The notes under the pieces are model-generated. The model was not told where the DNA came from. It worked only from the letters and a program-made list of their open reading frames with translations, and did no database searches. A DNA stretch of 64,000 bases from Polytrichum commune (Eukaryota; Streptophyta; Polytrichopsida; Polytrichales; Polytrichaceae), in assembly GCA_950295325.1 (NCBI GenBank), contig OX485805.1:6078501-6142500 (forward strand), read 5' to 3'. Of this stretch, positions 34,329 through 46,212 are shown piece by piece; the first letter of the stretch is position 1, and each line of letters opens with the position of its first letter. The position numbers and the translations under genes were made by a program.

Positions 34329-37300
34329 GGTGAGTGACATTGCTTCACAATTATGTTTAAACCTCCAATCAACCATCATTGTTGCTTGATCGTAACCTAC
34401 CCATTTGCTTTCCAGTGCGGATCTGTGCCGCACTGACAGGGTGCAATTATGATGTGGCAAAGCGTGACAAGGCAAATTGTGTGATGATGATTGCCATGTA
34501 CCAGATGTACTTGGTCATTGTGTTCTGAAATAAACATGCCTTCAGCCACCCAGCTTGATTGTAAACTGCTCCTTCAACAGGCAGTTTGGATTTAGGGTTT
34601 TGGAGCGTGCTGCGATTGCAGCAATGATGGAGTCAAGGGTTTAGGGAGATTGCATTGTGGAGCGCTTCGAACATGGTGGTTACAGCCTAGGTGAGTTGCA
34701 TCACGACACATCTTTTTCGTAAACCTCCAATGAGCCATCAACTACCTGTTCGTAACATACTCATTTGATGTACAGTCCGGATTTAGGGTGCACTTGAGTG
34801 TCTGCCTTGAAGTGATAGAATGCAACTATCATGTGACAAGGAAGATCGTGTCATGACGATTGCCATGTACCAACTGTACTCGCTCCTTGCGTTTTGTCAT
34901 AATGCATCATGTTACACATCACATAATTGGGTTCTACAACTTCTGCTTGCCTATTGAGTTTCATTGACTTCGTTGTCATTGTGTGGGTTTAGGTGTGAGG
35001 TACCAGAAGGAGAAGCGAGAGCTAGCAGTTTACCGCACTACGTTGCTGGGAGCACGAGCGCAAGGTCCAAAAAAGTTGGTTTCCGCCGCAAATCGCGCTT
35101 CTTGCTGTAACATGTGAGTGATTCACACGTATTCCATGCATTTTCCCCTCCATGAACTTATGCTGTGGCGTTTTCAGGGATCTGCCGTTTTGGGGTTATG
35201 GTCACGCTTTCTCTGTGAATGGATTAGTTCTTTCTCTGTCTTCCTGGCATTTCTCTCCGAAATCCTTTGTTAACATCAGAGTTAACATCACAGGAATTCA
35301 CATTTCACACTACATCTCAACAGGCATCAACCGCCTTCCGAAAGCCCCTGAATTTGTTGCCATTTATATGTGAATGACTTAACTGATTCTTTTATAGAAT
35401 ATGAATAAACAGCAAATCAGCTTTACAAGTACCCAAGGACAAGAATTGCAGGATAGTTTATAGAGGGATTAATGAAGTTACATCATAGGGGATGAGGTAG
35501 AAGAAAGAAAGGTAACCGGATCCAACAAAGCCTGAAAGATTGGAGGAATTTTGTAGTGAAGAGCGAACAAGAAAACTAAAGAAAGAAAGAAAATAATAGC
35601 GTAAAAGGGTGGATAAAAAATATAGGGGAGTGGATTAAAGGCACAAACCACAGTTGTTGCAACCGCAAGTTAACCCCACTTTTGTTGAAATCCCTTTGAG
35701 TCTAGAGAGGGTTTTGCTTTTAGCTGCAAAGTGCTGGGAGCAGGTGAAGAGCTCATGTTTGTGTTCAAACGAAGTATGTCTTCAAAGTCTAGTAATGAGG
35801 TTGGCTCTGCAATAGGAGCAGTTTAGGATGAAGCAAACAAGTTCTACATGTTGTTTCCATCTACACAGTGATGTGCAGGTGGCTTTCTGCTGCAACTACA
35901 TGGTATGTCTTGTATGGCTACTTGGAGGAAAGGCTGTGATAGATTTTTTTTTGTTGCTCTTTTTGGAACAATTCCCATGCATAAGACTGTTGAAGTTTAT
36001 AATTGTATGCCCTCCTTGCTTCGTTCTGTGTACGAATAATCCTGCTTTCGAAGCCTTTCCCGAATTGGGCTGAAGGTTTTTTGGGATTGTGTCTGCATTT
36101 CTCAATTCTTCACTCAGGAGCTCGCAGACATCTGCATGCAGTAGGCTTGTGTCACCTGTTATTTTATCATTGTATCTGGACTAAAGCACGTTACATATTC
36201 AGTTCTCTTTAGATCACAAACACCTGAGGATGTACTTGTTATGCATAATTTTTGATGTAAACTATGATTTTATGTGTTAAGTGTAATGTAAATAAGTTGC
36301 ATTCAGTCCATGTGTTTTGTGTAATGTAACTTAGTTTGCTGGGATGGTTGAAGTAACTTGTGGCTTATAATAGATGAATATGATGTCTCTTATGTCTGTT
36401 GAAGCTATGGATTTTGATTTATTAAACAAGCATGAGTGTTGCTGCAGGCACAACAAATGTATGCAACCTTGACTGGGACTGCCACTTCCGGGCCGTAGTA
36501 CGTGGAACGTTACGCGGTGGGAACGTCACAGAAAAGGTCGTTACGCCGGCCAGGAGGTGCGCGCTGCCGTAACATGTGAGACCTTCACACCTTTTCCCGG
36601 CAGTTTTTCTCCCGCCTCCTTCATATGTAGATGCCCACCATTTTGTCTCCTCCCTTCTCTTCTTCTTTCGCGTCGCACATACCATTTTGGGTGCATCTTT
36701 AGGGTTTAGGGGTGTATTGCGTACGTCGTAGTATCGTTTCGCGGCACTCCTGTGACGGCATCCCACTCTTGTGTACCAGCACGCGCTTTTGTGCGGGCCC
36801 CTCATTTTCAGGGCAAACGGCAATTCTTTCCCGACCATTCTTTCTCTGTGCCGGCCCCTCTTACTTCCCAGGATCCCGACGTTCTGTGTCAGCCGGCACT
36901 TGCGTACGGGATCCTCTTCTTCTGTCGCATCTGATATTTCCTCCCGCATCCTATTTGTCCGCAGCATCTGGCACTTCTATCCACAAGCCTCGCCTTCTGT
37001 GCCTGCGATATTTCGTTCTTGTTCCTAACTTCTCCTCCGCCATTGCATTTGTGATTAAGAATGTGTTTGTGTCGTATTTCTATTTAGGGTGCATTCATTT
37101 CCTCCATGCTCGACTTCTTTCGCCGCGCATATGCTGCTTCAGATTTGCATGCTTAGGCTCTCTGTGTGTTTAGGTACACCAACTTTTCTGTATGTTTAGG
37201 GTATTTCTTTATCTTGGGTGTTTAGATCCCTTTTTTTCTTGGGTGTTTAGAACCCTTTTTTCTTGGGTGTTTAGGTTTCTTCAACATATTGCACAGGTTT

Positions 37301-37351
37301 TGTCTATAGTATTTGCACTTCAGTTTGCGCTGCACGCTGACCTTGCTGGCC
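34329..37351. other. MULE left interior, upstream of the 942-aa gene
   Basis: No convincing coding exon. Potential splice-like signals are present (ACAGCGAAG/GTGAGT at 34320-34335 and TTTCCAG/TGCGG near 34410), so part may be spliced 5' leader. Two related blocks end in gtaacatgtgag (about 35105 and 36570). At 37210-37275 a unit of the type tcttgggtgtttagaaccctttt is repeated three times just before the gene. Confidence 0.4.
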
Positions 37352-40300
37352 ATGGCCGTGGGTGAGCTTCCTCCCATGGGGGGCAGCAACTTCACTACAC
37401 CTCGCACGTTGCGGGACGTAGCCTGTGTAACAGGCAGGCATTTCCCTGCATTCCCGAACGCGCCTGAAATGGCGTTGTTTCTGGCTATTGACTTGCATCG
37501 TTCTTTGCAGAGAATGGACTCCCATGCACGAGCGCCCGAAGAGGACGACGTTATATATTACGTGAACAGGGATTCGGCTGGTTGGGTGGAGCAGCGTGTG
37601 AGGAGGCGTGTCTACATCGAATTGAAACTAGAGTGCACTCGAAATCGATCTAGGGATAACCAAAAAGCCCGGGATGATTGGTTGTGTGTGTATTGCAGGG
37701 CATCTTTTCCCAGCAAGCTGCGGTTGACAGATCATAGCGTCGTTGGATGCCCGTGTGGACCTGTGGATGAAACAGGCTCGAAGTTGGAGCTGCCTGTGTA
37801 CCCGAACCTGAAGACGGCGAAACAAGGCAAGGACCTCAAACTTGCCTTGCAGCGTGGCGATGGGTCTGTCTGGCATAGCTTGCACGACAATACAGTCTGG
37901 CTCGAGCTTAATCCCGAACTAAGGGACGTCACCTACCCACCCTATGGAGCCAGAGTGCATGAACGAAGATTTTTGGAGCCGACGGTGGAAAACCTGATTG
38001 CTTCACCAGCCCATGCAGCAGATGTGCGTCCACAAGGGAAGCCGAAACCACAACGCCCCCCCAAACAGCATAGTGCAGCAGCCGCGGCAGATGATCCCGT
38101 TGTCATTGAGGACGATGACGAGGATGAACCTGATACGCCCCCTAGCCGGCCCAAAAAACGTCCACATGCGCAGATGGCCGATGGTTTTAGGGTCTTTCAT
38201 TCCAGCCGCCAATTCAAGGCTGCCCCGAGGAGACACACACCTATACCCCAGGCGCAGCCAAGTGGTGGTGAACAACATTCACCGGGCTCGTCACGGAGCG
38301 CACGTTATCGAACTACGGATGGTGTACACCGACAACCGCCTCCCCACCCCATACGCGTTGCTCCTATCCAATGCCGCTGCCCCTCCCCAGAGAGGGCTGC
38401 CATTCTGGCTCCTCCTAGTCCCCCTCCTCCAAGTCCCCCTCCTCCAAGCCCCCCTCCTATGCCACATGTTACGCCAGTGGCTCCTATGCAGAGTTCCCCA
38501 CGTTCACCTGATTTGGCTTCGGGGCTTCGGAAGGATCGACAAACCTTCTATGTCAAAGTGGCAAGTGGCGCGCAAGCATCCGTGAAGATGGACATCCCCA
38601 AGCCGTCTTTGAGGCCCCCAATTCAACCCCCAGGTTTGTTTTATTTGATGGCATGTGGTCTTTTGAAATTTGATTTGGATGGCGGTGAGTTTCAGGCATT
38701 TCAGGCCGAGGTTGAGAAGTGGCAGAACGACCCGTCGTTCATGGACAGGTTGTTTGCAGCCTTTGGTAGATTCCACCTTCCATCGCATCAGGTACAACCC
38801 AATCCGTCTCCCCTCACATGAATGTTTGTCATGTCTATGAATTTCAGAAATACAATATGGTTGGTTTTGGGTGGGCACAACGTTGTGCATAAGTTACATT
38901 TGGAGTTTGTTGGTTTGTGAGTGTGTGGGTTGGCACCTATGATGTCAGATTGTGGCCCTCAACTTATTTTACACCATATGGTGGATGTTTTGTTTTGTCC
39001 ATATGGAAACGGTTTTAGGCACATCCCTGTCCGCTAGGTTTAAAGCACAACCCTGTCCGCTAGGTTTAAAGCACAACCCTGTCCGCTAGGTTTAAAGCAC
39101 AACCCTGTCCGCTAGGTGATATCTCGTCAAGTATCAGCATTGGGTCTAAATGAATCCCAGTAATTTATGTGTCACTCTCACTTGCCTCTTCATTGAGCTA
39201 GAGGTAGTCAGCCTGCAGAGATATGTATTCATGTTCAGAAAAGTATATGTGGCTAGGACTGTAACATGTGGTTCACCGCTTAAGGGCTGTAACATGGGGT
39301 TAAGGAAGGAACAATATTTGTAACATGGTAAGGCGGGTGCTGATGCAGGCAAGGACAGACGTAACACCCCAAATCACAGAAGTTGTTGTTGCCACTGTCA
39401 GCAAGGCCCTTGATGTTGCCGCCGTTGCAGCTGAGGTTGGTGCGCTTGTGAAGTATGTCGAACACACTTTCCTCATGCGAGAGGCGATGAGGCAACGGAA
39501 ACAATGGGAGGATGACCGCCAGGCTAAGGTCACGGAGGCCATTGCCAAGGCAATGAAAGAGTGGGATGATGAGCATTATCCGCGCTTGCTGATGGCAACT
39601 TGGGGCTGGCATCCATTCTATTATTCATTTGTAGCAAATCCTCTCTGTCGTGACTTCACACCCCCCTACCCCTTGTACCACTCAACGGTTGAAGGGTCAG
39701 ATGTGCATGCCTTGGTCTTGCAACAATCTCATGTTACGAGGGTTTATCCTGTGCCTTGGTCAGTCCTCCTGCTTTGTTGTTTCCTTAAATTTCACACCCC
39801 ATTGCCCCCTATGGTGTCACACCCTTCCAATGGCGCAACTCTTGCTAATGTTACGGAATGGTCGAAGCTCGCTGAAGCCGCCGATGGTGAAGGTTCGCGT
39901 TCGTGGCAGGTGGCGACCACCTACTTGAAGGAGGAGGGGTTCCTAGTGTTTGCAGGCGCCCGACCAGTACAGTCGCATGACCAATGGGTGGCCGAAGTGG
40001 ACGATGCTACTCAAGAGTTGATAAATCCTACGTCTGAATGGTGGGCAGAATTGCACATGTGGTGTAACTCAACACGGTTCAGGGCAGTCCAAGACATGGC
40101 CTTTCACGACAGGCAAACATGGATTCAGGCATGGATGATTCGTGATCGGCCCCCTTCCTCTTCGCCCCCGCTCGCATGTTACGACCGTTGGCTACAACAT
40201 CGTGAGCAGCTTGACATTGGATATGTACTTGCAAACCCAGGTATTTTTGGTCATTTTGATGTTACATGAACGTTATGCTTCAGCAATCCCGGCTTCATGT

Positions 40301-40837
40301 GTTCACAATCACTAAACCATTGATGTTCTTGGTTTTGCAGATATCATGGTGCCCCCGTTGGAGCGTAGCGAGTACATGTATGAGCTCCGTAATATTGCTG
40401 AGAATATTGTGCGTGAGCGCTTAGAACACTTTTCAGTCCATCCGCCGGTGCACAATGGGCCTCACACGTTCCAAATAGGGGAGGTGCAGGAGTCATGTCG
40501 CGAAAGTGAAGCCATCCCGGGCAATGCAGAGGCATCTGAGGACCCGCAGCCCCCTCCACATTCCACGCATGCTGCAATCGACTTCTCCTCTACACCTGGT
40601 GGCTCGCAAGCCATCCCGGCATTCCACATACCGATGACGCAAGAGAGGACCCTGGAGGGCTTGCCAAGCCAAATGGACTTTGATTGGTCAGCATCTCCTA
40701 TTCCCACACCTGCAGTGGCTGCAGCGAGTGCCGTGCCCCCCAAAGTTACGGAAGAGAATGCATTTGTGATGGTTTCGCAAATTGCAGAGGAGGCCGTCAA
40801 GAACGCCACACAGCAAATACTTGAACCAAAAACATAA
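37352..40837 (+). CDS. MULE-encoded accessory protein of unknown function (3 exons, 942 aa)
   Basis: The exon model is 37352-38791, 39349-40240 and 40341-40837, total 2829 nt, with GT-AG borders and matching phases (CATCAG/GTACAA to ATGCAG/GCAAGG, phase 0; AACCCAG/GTATTT to TTGCAG/ATATCA, phase 1). I do not recognise the protein. It has a possible C2HC zinc finger at residues 112-133 (C112-x2-C115-x12-H128-x4-C133), an acidic patch VVIEDDDEDE at about 250-259 resembling a SUMO-interacting motif, a basic PKKRPH after it, and a proline-rich linker at about 351-372. A long helical, charged segment follows in exon 2 (MREAMRQRKQWEDDRQAKV), then a tryptophan-rich region. It faces the transposase gene in the same element, which suggests an accessory or regulatory role in transposition. 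An additional intron within exon 2 cannot be excluded. Confidence 0.75.
39021..39118 (+). repeat. 26-bp tandem repeat in intron 1 of the 942-aa gene
   Basis: Almost four units of the pattern cacaaccctgtccgctaggt plus ttaaag, nearly identical to each other. Confidence 0.9.
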
Positions 40838-41044
40838 ACGAATCGACTTAGACTCATGCTACGACCGCAGGATATAGATGTAAATTGCCATGGACATAGA
40901 CATCAATAATGTGAGGGTCCTGATACAAGAGAAAAAACAGGGTTAGTATTAATTTCTAGGTAACCCTTCCCATACCAGCTACACCCAAGGATCATGTGTA
41001 ACATCTATAACATTGGCAGAATGTGAGTTCACATAGTCGCATAC
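40838..41044. other. Downstream of the 942-aa gene
   Basis: Short non-coding stretch between the stop codon and the 29-bp repeat array. Nothing recognisable apart from AT-rich sequence that could hold the polyadenylation site. Confidence 0.4.
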
Positions 41045-41336
41045 GGGGAATGCATAGTTCCAGACTTATGTTACATTAAAGCATAATTTCATACTTATGT
41101 TTCATTAAACCCAAGTTCCAGACTTATGTTACATTAAAGCTTAGTTCCAGACTTATGTTACATTAAAGCATAGTTCCAGACTTATGTTTCATTAAACCCA
41201 AGTTCCAGACTTATGTTACATTAAAGCTTAGTTCCAGACTTATGTTACATTAAAGCATAGTTCCAGACTTATGTTACATTAAAGCATATTTCCAGACTTA
41301 TGTTACATTAATGCATAGTTCCCGACTTATGTTACA
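41045..41336. repeat. 29-bp tandem repeat array, about 10 units
   Basis: Units of the type gcatagttccagacttatg followed by ttacattaaa. Unit variants starting cccaag, gcttag and gcatag recur in the same order, giving a higher-order period of about 87 bp. The array lies between the convergent 942-aa gene and the minus-strand small gene. Confidence 0.92.
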
Positions 41337-41637
41337 GACCTTTGTGTGACGGCACTGAATATGTGTAAGGGACCATAAGCAATCTCTAAGCAATGTAATG
41401 TGATGGGTTCATGTAGACCCAAAAAAAAGTCTTTGTCTCTCCCACTTTTCATTCTGCAATGCAATGTGATGGGTTTCCCGATGCAACGCCATTGTTAGCA
41501 ACACCACAAAACATACCCAATAAGTGATTGTTACAAGTGATTGTTACACATGCGTTAGAGGTCCCAAAAGACACAGTCCGTCCCCTTCATTTCAAAACAA
41601 TGTTTACAATGTAGTCTATTGCTCACTGCATGTTTCA
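41337..41637. other. Spacer between repeat array and small gene
   Basis: No coding frame of note. The motif aatgtgatgggtt occurs twice (41396 and 41462). It probably contains the 3' end of the small minus-strand gene. Confidence 0.4.
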
Positions 41638-42009
41638 CTATGGAGCCCAACTTGGCCTATACACCTTAACCGGACGTTGGTATGCCTTCAGTGGACCGTG
41701 CGGGGAAGGTGCGACAACGGGGGGCGGGGTTGTGAGTTGCCGAACAGCTTCAGCATGTCGGCGACGGAGCCTCCCCGTTTGAGATGGTGACAGGAGCTTT
41801 GGCACGCCATGTGTTGGAAATACCTCCGTTGTGGGTGATCTCGCGATTGCAGCCACACACTGTTGTTGGGAAGCAGGCGGAGGCGTTGTTGGAGGCGTGA
41901 AGAACTCTTCATCGCTAGAAGTCTCGTAACCTGGTCCAATGGCCTCTGGACATCTACAAAACCACTTCCAAACAGCTGTGCTGACCCGGCTCACGTGGAG
42001 GGTTACCAT
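41638..42009 (-). CDS. Small MULE-encoded ORF, unknown (123 aa)
   Basis: A single-exon frame from the ATG at 42009. The protein is rich in Pro, Thr and Ser (FFTPPTTPPPASQ, LTTPPPVVAPSP) with a basic stretch TGRLRRRHAEA. No known domain is visible. A TATAAAG motif about 125 bases upstream (42134-42140), with a C/T-rich stretch before the ATG, gives it a plausible promoter of its own. It lies downstream of the transposase on the same strand. It could be an independent gene or a 3' exon of something longer. Confidence 0.5.
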   Translation of the reverse strand: MVTLHVSRVSTAVWKWFCRCPEAIGPGYETSSDEEFFTPPTTPPPASQQQCVAAIARSPTTEVFPTHGVPKLLSPSQTGRLRRRHAEAVRQLTTPPPVVAPSPHGPLKAYQRPVKVYRPSWAP

Positions 42010-42133
42010 GGTAAAGGAAGAAAAGGAGGAGCAGGGGTTTCATACAAAACCAGCGTTGCCGACCAGTACCCTGAAAAGGGGGAGAGGCAAAGAGGGGTTA
42101 AAGGGAAGTGTGCAAGTGGAGCGAACGTCCGGC

Positions 42134-42140
42134 CTTTATA
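42134..42140 (-). promoter_or_regulatory. TATA box candidate of the small MULE ORF
   Basis: TATAAAG on the minus strand, within GC-rich surroundings, about 125 bases before the ATG at 42009. The sequence between them is rich in pyrimidines, as in a plant core promoter and leader. Confidence 0.5.
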
Positions 42141-42243
42141 TGAGCACCAAGGTCCACCTGCACGTGTGAGGACTTGAAACATGTGACCGTTCCTGTAACA
42201 TGCGCACGTTACAACACGTTACAACACATATGACTGGCTTCAC

Positions 42244-45004
42244 CTATCTACGTTCCAGGAAGTCTCTCCTACGCTTGAGGGACATGTTGTTGCCATCGTC
42301 GTTACGCTGAAAGTGAACCTCTTGCTGGGATGGCTCCACCAGTCCATGTTTAATTTGAGCCAACAATGTTTGTTGCTTCCCCCGCACGATGTGCAAGTCA
42401 GCCAAGAGGTGTTTCAGTAAAAATCTATCACCAGTGGCAGCGTCCATGAACTCGTCAGTAAGGTTACGCACTCGTTTTTCCATGTCCTCCCCAGATTGTG
42501 TGAGACACTGGCCACCACTAGGATGCCAAGGCGTTGGGGTTGGGCAGAGTGGCCCGGTGTCAGTACAATCCACTGGAAAATGAACAACAGGATCGAGCAT
42601 GTTGCCCCGACCACCCTCAGTTGTGCCTGCAAGGGATCCACAGTAACGTGTAATTGTTCCTTCTGCAAGGCTAGGATGGAGTATCATGAGGACTTTAATC
42701 TGATGTTTACATATGTTCCCCTTTAGCGCCCACACACAATCACAACAACCCCACTCACAGTCTGGGCTGTACACAGAGTACAGTTTAGTTGGGTTGTTCT
42801 TGGACGTTACCAACGTTGGTCCGTCATCTGCAATGGGGAGAGTGACACAACTATCAGGAATTTCTCTCGCTTTCAGCACTGCATTTATAACAAATTGCTC
42901 TTGTTTCAAGTTGGGGACAAACCCATGTTGTTTCCTCATTGCCTGGTACCAATAGTGGGAGAGGATTTCCCCTGTCAGCTCGTATATCACCCAGTCCAAG
43001 CGACGTCCATGCGCTCTACCTTTTGATGCACGCAAGGTGGCTTTAAGGTTGGAATGGTAGCTCTCAATAGCTGCATTTGTATCCTGGCCCGCATATGGCA
43101 GGTTACGGTGGCCCACAACCCACATAGGCGTTTTGTCTGCCCACTGTTTGTTGAAGTAAGCCCAAAAATTGCTCACAACAGGGAACCTATCCATGAGAGC
43201 ATTCAACTGCCGAATAGCCCAAGGTCCCATTTCATCTCCCGGGGGACACTTTGTGTCGTACATAATACGGCCCAGCCCCTTAAGCACAGCACCCCTAATG
43301 GCATGATCTTTTATTTTTGCTACCGCCTGTTTCAGCCATGCGCGACGTACATGCCAGAGGCACAGGAATACCTTCACCCCAGGCCATACACAGTACAAGC
43401 CTCCAATTTTAGCCTGGGCACAATCTGTAATGAATGCATTAGGTATCCAATCTCCTTGCACGGAGATCAATTTTTGGGCAAGCGCCTTCATCCAAGGTTC
43501 GAGATCGGGTTGCTTGGAACTAGAAGTGATTATGTATGCCACAGGCACTCCATTCAGCCAATCATCGAAGACCATCAACGTGTACAAAGGAAACTGCAAC
43601 AACAAAGAGAGCAATCCGTTATGTTCGCGGCAAAATACTAAGAAAAAACGGTCCGTAACATGCTGGGAGCAGGATCCTAACAGATACTAACCTTGTTCTC
43701 ATTAGTTGCAAACGTGGCGTCAATGGAGACAGTTTTTTTGTGGCCGTGCTTGAGCATCATATCGTGTTGCCAAGCCGTCTGGATGCCTATTGTGAATGGA
43801 ATATTGTCCCGTGTGATTGCTCCACGGACATGTAACCCTGATTCCTTGTAGTAGAACACAAGCTCAGGATGTTTTTGCACCCACATGCGAACAGATTTTG
43901 CATCATTGTTGTCGCGTTTGTAGGTCTCTATTGCAAGGCGGCCCGCAATGTTACGGATGTCTTGCTCGGAAATGAAAAGGTCTCGGGTGAGCTCCTCGCC
44001 TCTCTCGCACACTTCCATGAACCGTTTCCTATGTTTGCACATTATTTGTGAGATAGACAATCCCAATCGCAAATGACTCATGATGAATTCCCGAACTTGT
44101 GGCGACAGATGGCTTGAGAATCTGCTCTTATGCCCAGTCTTTGTAGCACCATGGCAGAAGAACCCACTCAAGTTGACATGCTGCATCTGGTGGTATGTTA
44201 TTTTTGCCACTGTAGGCTCTAGGTACAATCGTTTGACGACAAATCCACACTGGCATCCCCTTCGCTGGCCCGATCCTCGCATCCTCGCGGATGTCCGTGG
44301 ACCTGTGTGCCCCTTTCCATTTGGTATGTATTTGCCCTTGACATCAAGTTTTCGTTTCTTCTGGTACATGTCATTTGTAACCAATGGTATGTGCGACGCA
44401 TTGTCATTTGGTCCATACTGACAGTGATACCTGTGGGATGGGGAGAACAATAGGTGATGGAGGTGAGAGCCATATAGAAGACGGTTGGAATTTGGCAAGA
44501 TAGAGTAACATTGTAACATGCACAATGGAATACAAATTGCATGTTACAAACACACATGATGATGGTAGAGTAGCTGTTCCACCGAGGGAATAGTAGTTTC
44601 CCCTTGTCGTTTGATGGAGCACCCTGGCAAACAAATTTGCTGGGAGCATCACTGCGCGTCTCCTCGCCTTTCAGAAAATCCTCAACTCTTGCCCAAGGTA
44701 TATACGCAACCGACACTGGAGCAAGCGTCCTGGGATCGGTCCTCCTCCCCTTCACCCGCATGTGGCTTGCCCACGTAAGATCAGTATGCATGAAAGTGCC
44801 TATGTTTGGAGATTGAACCAAACTGCGGATCCGGTGAATATCTGCCTTGTGTAGCTCCTGGTATGTAGACTCGTAAGAGGGCTCCAAGTCTTGCGGTGGG
44901 CGACGTGTTGGTTCCGAGCCATCCACTGTAGGTACAAGAATGTGGTCTTCGCTGTGCATTACAATAGGGGAGTGAACAACGGCATCTGTGACAAACGATC
45001 CCAT
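42244..45004 (-). CDS. MULE transposase (3 exons, 845 aa)
   Basis: The exons are 44556-45004, 43692-44430 and 42244-43593 (2538 nt), with GT-AG borders in phases 2 and 0; an in-frame TAA directly precedes the ATG. The N-terminal part contains a Cys/His-rich region (YHCQYGP, RGCQCGF, then HQMQH) like the WRKY/GCM1-type DNA-binding finger of MULE and FAR1 proteins. The MULE DDE core follows: D387 in SIDATF, D453 in ITDCAQA, C474-x2-H477 in CLWHVRRAW, and E573 in NAAIESYHSNL. A SWIM zinc finger follows at C680-x-C682-x8-C691-x-H693 (CDCVWALKGNICKH). All catalytic and zinc residues are present, so the protein looks functional. The family excises the element and creates 9-bp target duplications, as seen here. 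Exon 1 (RVEDFLKGEE, PRWNSYS) resembles plant SWIM-transposase N-termini. Confidence 0.92.
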
Positions 45005-45700
45005 TTATGCCCTACACCTTCAATGGGAACCCCCACACACCAGGTGGAACTGCTCCCTAAACCCGTTTCCGGTATTGTGGTCAAGGAACCGGTAGATCGT
45101 TTTGTATATGTTCAAATTTCTACATCGTTGGTCGTGTTGCGCCAATACTACCTTGCAGTCTTCCGGGCAAGCTACAAAGACCTCCGCTTCATTATGGTCG
45201 TAGTCAGCAGTTCAATCAACCTAATGCGGCAGTGTTCGTTAGGGATTGATCGTATGTGATTCGTAACATGACGGCAATGACTATCAGAATGGGGAAGGAA
45301 GTACATTCATAGCACGACAATCGTTATGAGGAGATCTTGCATGTATAGCATCACTCCATGGGAGACAGTGAAATACAACTTCCAAGTGGAGTACACAATA
45401 AAAGCAGGTCTGAATCAAACAGTAGGGATATTTGAATGTAGATCTTAAAAGACATCCCTGAAACGTAGTCAGCTGGGGTGCTTGTAACGACCATGTGTGG
45501 CTTGAGCGCCGGCCAAGGTCAGTTTGCTAAACCAGTTTCACTACTTCATTGCTGCTTTCACATCGGAGCATGCAACACACTTCATTGCAACTCGATGGTA
45601 AGTGAGTAGGTTATGATCAATCTCAAGCATAGCAACAATGGAACCCTAAAAAAAAGCGTTGGTGAGGTGATCTTGGCCGCAATGCTTCTCTGCATCATTC
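45005..45700. other. MULE right interior, promoter side of the transposase gene
   Basis: No convincing coding frame. It should hold the transposase promoter and leader; no clear TATA box is seen. The sequence between this region and 45701 is unique until the right TIR begins. Confidence 0.4.
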
Positions 45701-46212
45701 TGAGTCCATCATCACATGGATCGCAGCACGCTCCATTGTGGCAGAAATCCGGAGCGTGTGTTGAGGGAGCAGGTTACAGAGAATCAAGCGGGGTGGAGAA
45801 GTTTGAAAACACCTATGGAGAGCCCAATCCCCAAGGCTGATTAGCTTACCACCCATCGATGGATGTGGGTGATGGTCCACATGATTTTGCATCCATGAGA
45901 ATGGCATGATGCAAGGCATGTCCTCCTGATGGGAGGTTCATTGTGTCATCGGGAGTCGGGATGAGCCGTCCCCTTGAACGGGTGGCCAGCGTGGCGGCCA
46001 CTGTGGCAGTTGCCATGGCTGCTAGCGTGGCGGGGTCCGTTACAGGCTGGCGACAGGGACGGGTACAGGCCGGGGCATGGATGGGTCCGGCTTCGTGGAC
46101 AGGGTGACCCGGCAGCGCAGGGATCGAAAAAACAGGGTACAGTCTGGCACCCGACTGCAGGGCCTCGATTTCCTAAACTGAGTAAATACCATTGGGTATG
46201 GTAATGTTAGGG
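45701..46212 (-). repeat. MULE right terminal inverted repeat
   Basis: 512-bp inverted partner of 33588-34099, followed directly by the second copy of the 9-bp target CATTAATTC (46213-46221). Confidence 0.93.

Larger units (their letters stand above)
33588..46212. mobile_element. MULE (Mutator-like) transposon, 12.6 kb, apparently complete
   Basis: It lies between perfect 9-bp direct repeats CATTAATTC (33579-33587 and 46213-46221), the Mutator hallmark. Its terminal inverted repeats are 512 bp (33588-34099 and 45701-46212) and nearly identical; the outermost base differs (g versus c), then CCTAACATTACCATACCC. Unit 1 has the empty site at 9777-9785. The element carries three gene models: an unrecognised 942-aa protein (plus), a small 123-aa ORF (minus) and the transposase (minus). 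Near-identity of the arms and intact transposase frames suggest a recent insertion. Confidence 0.95.

Noticed and set aside
41045-41336. Regular 29-bp repeats resembling a CRISPR array
   Set aside because: The repeats are directly tandem with no spacers, lie in a eukaryotic transposon, and no cas genes exist.
33596-46204. Identical 76-codon frames at 33596-33826 and 45974-46204 that look like a duplicated gene
   Set aside because: They are the two arms of the MULE terminal inverted repeat. Their identity follows from the arm structure, not from protein conservation.
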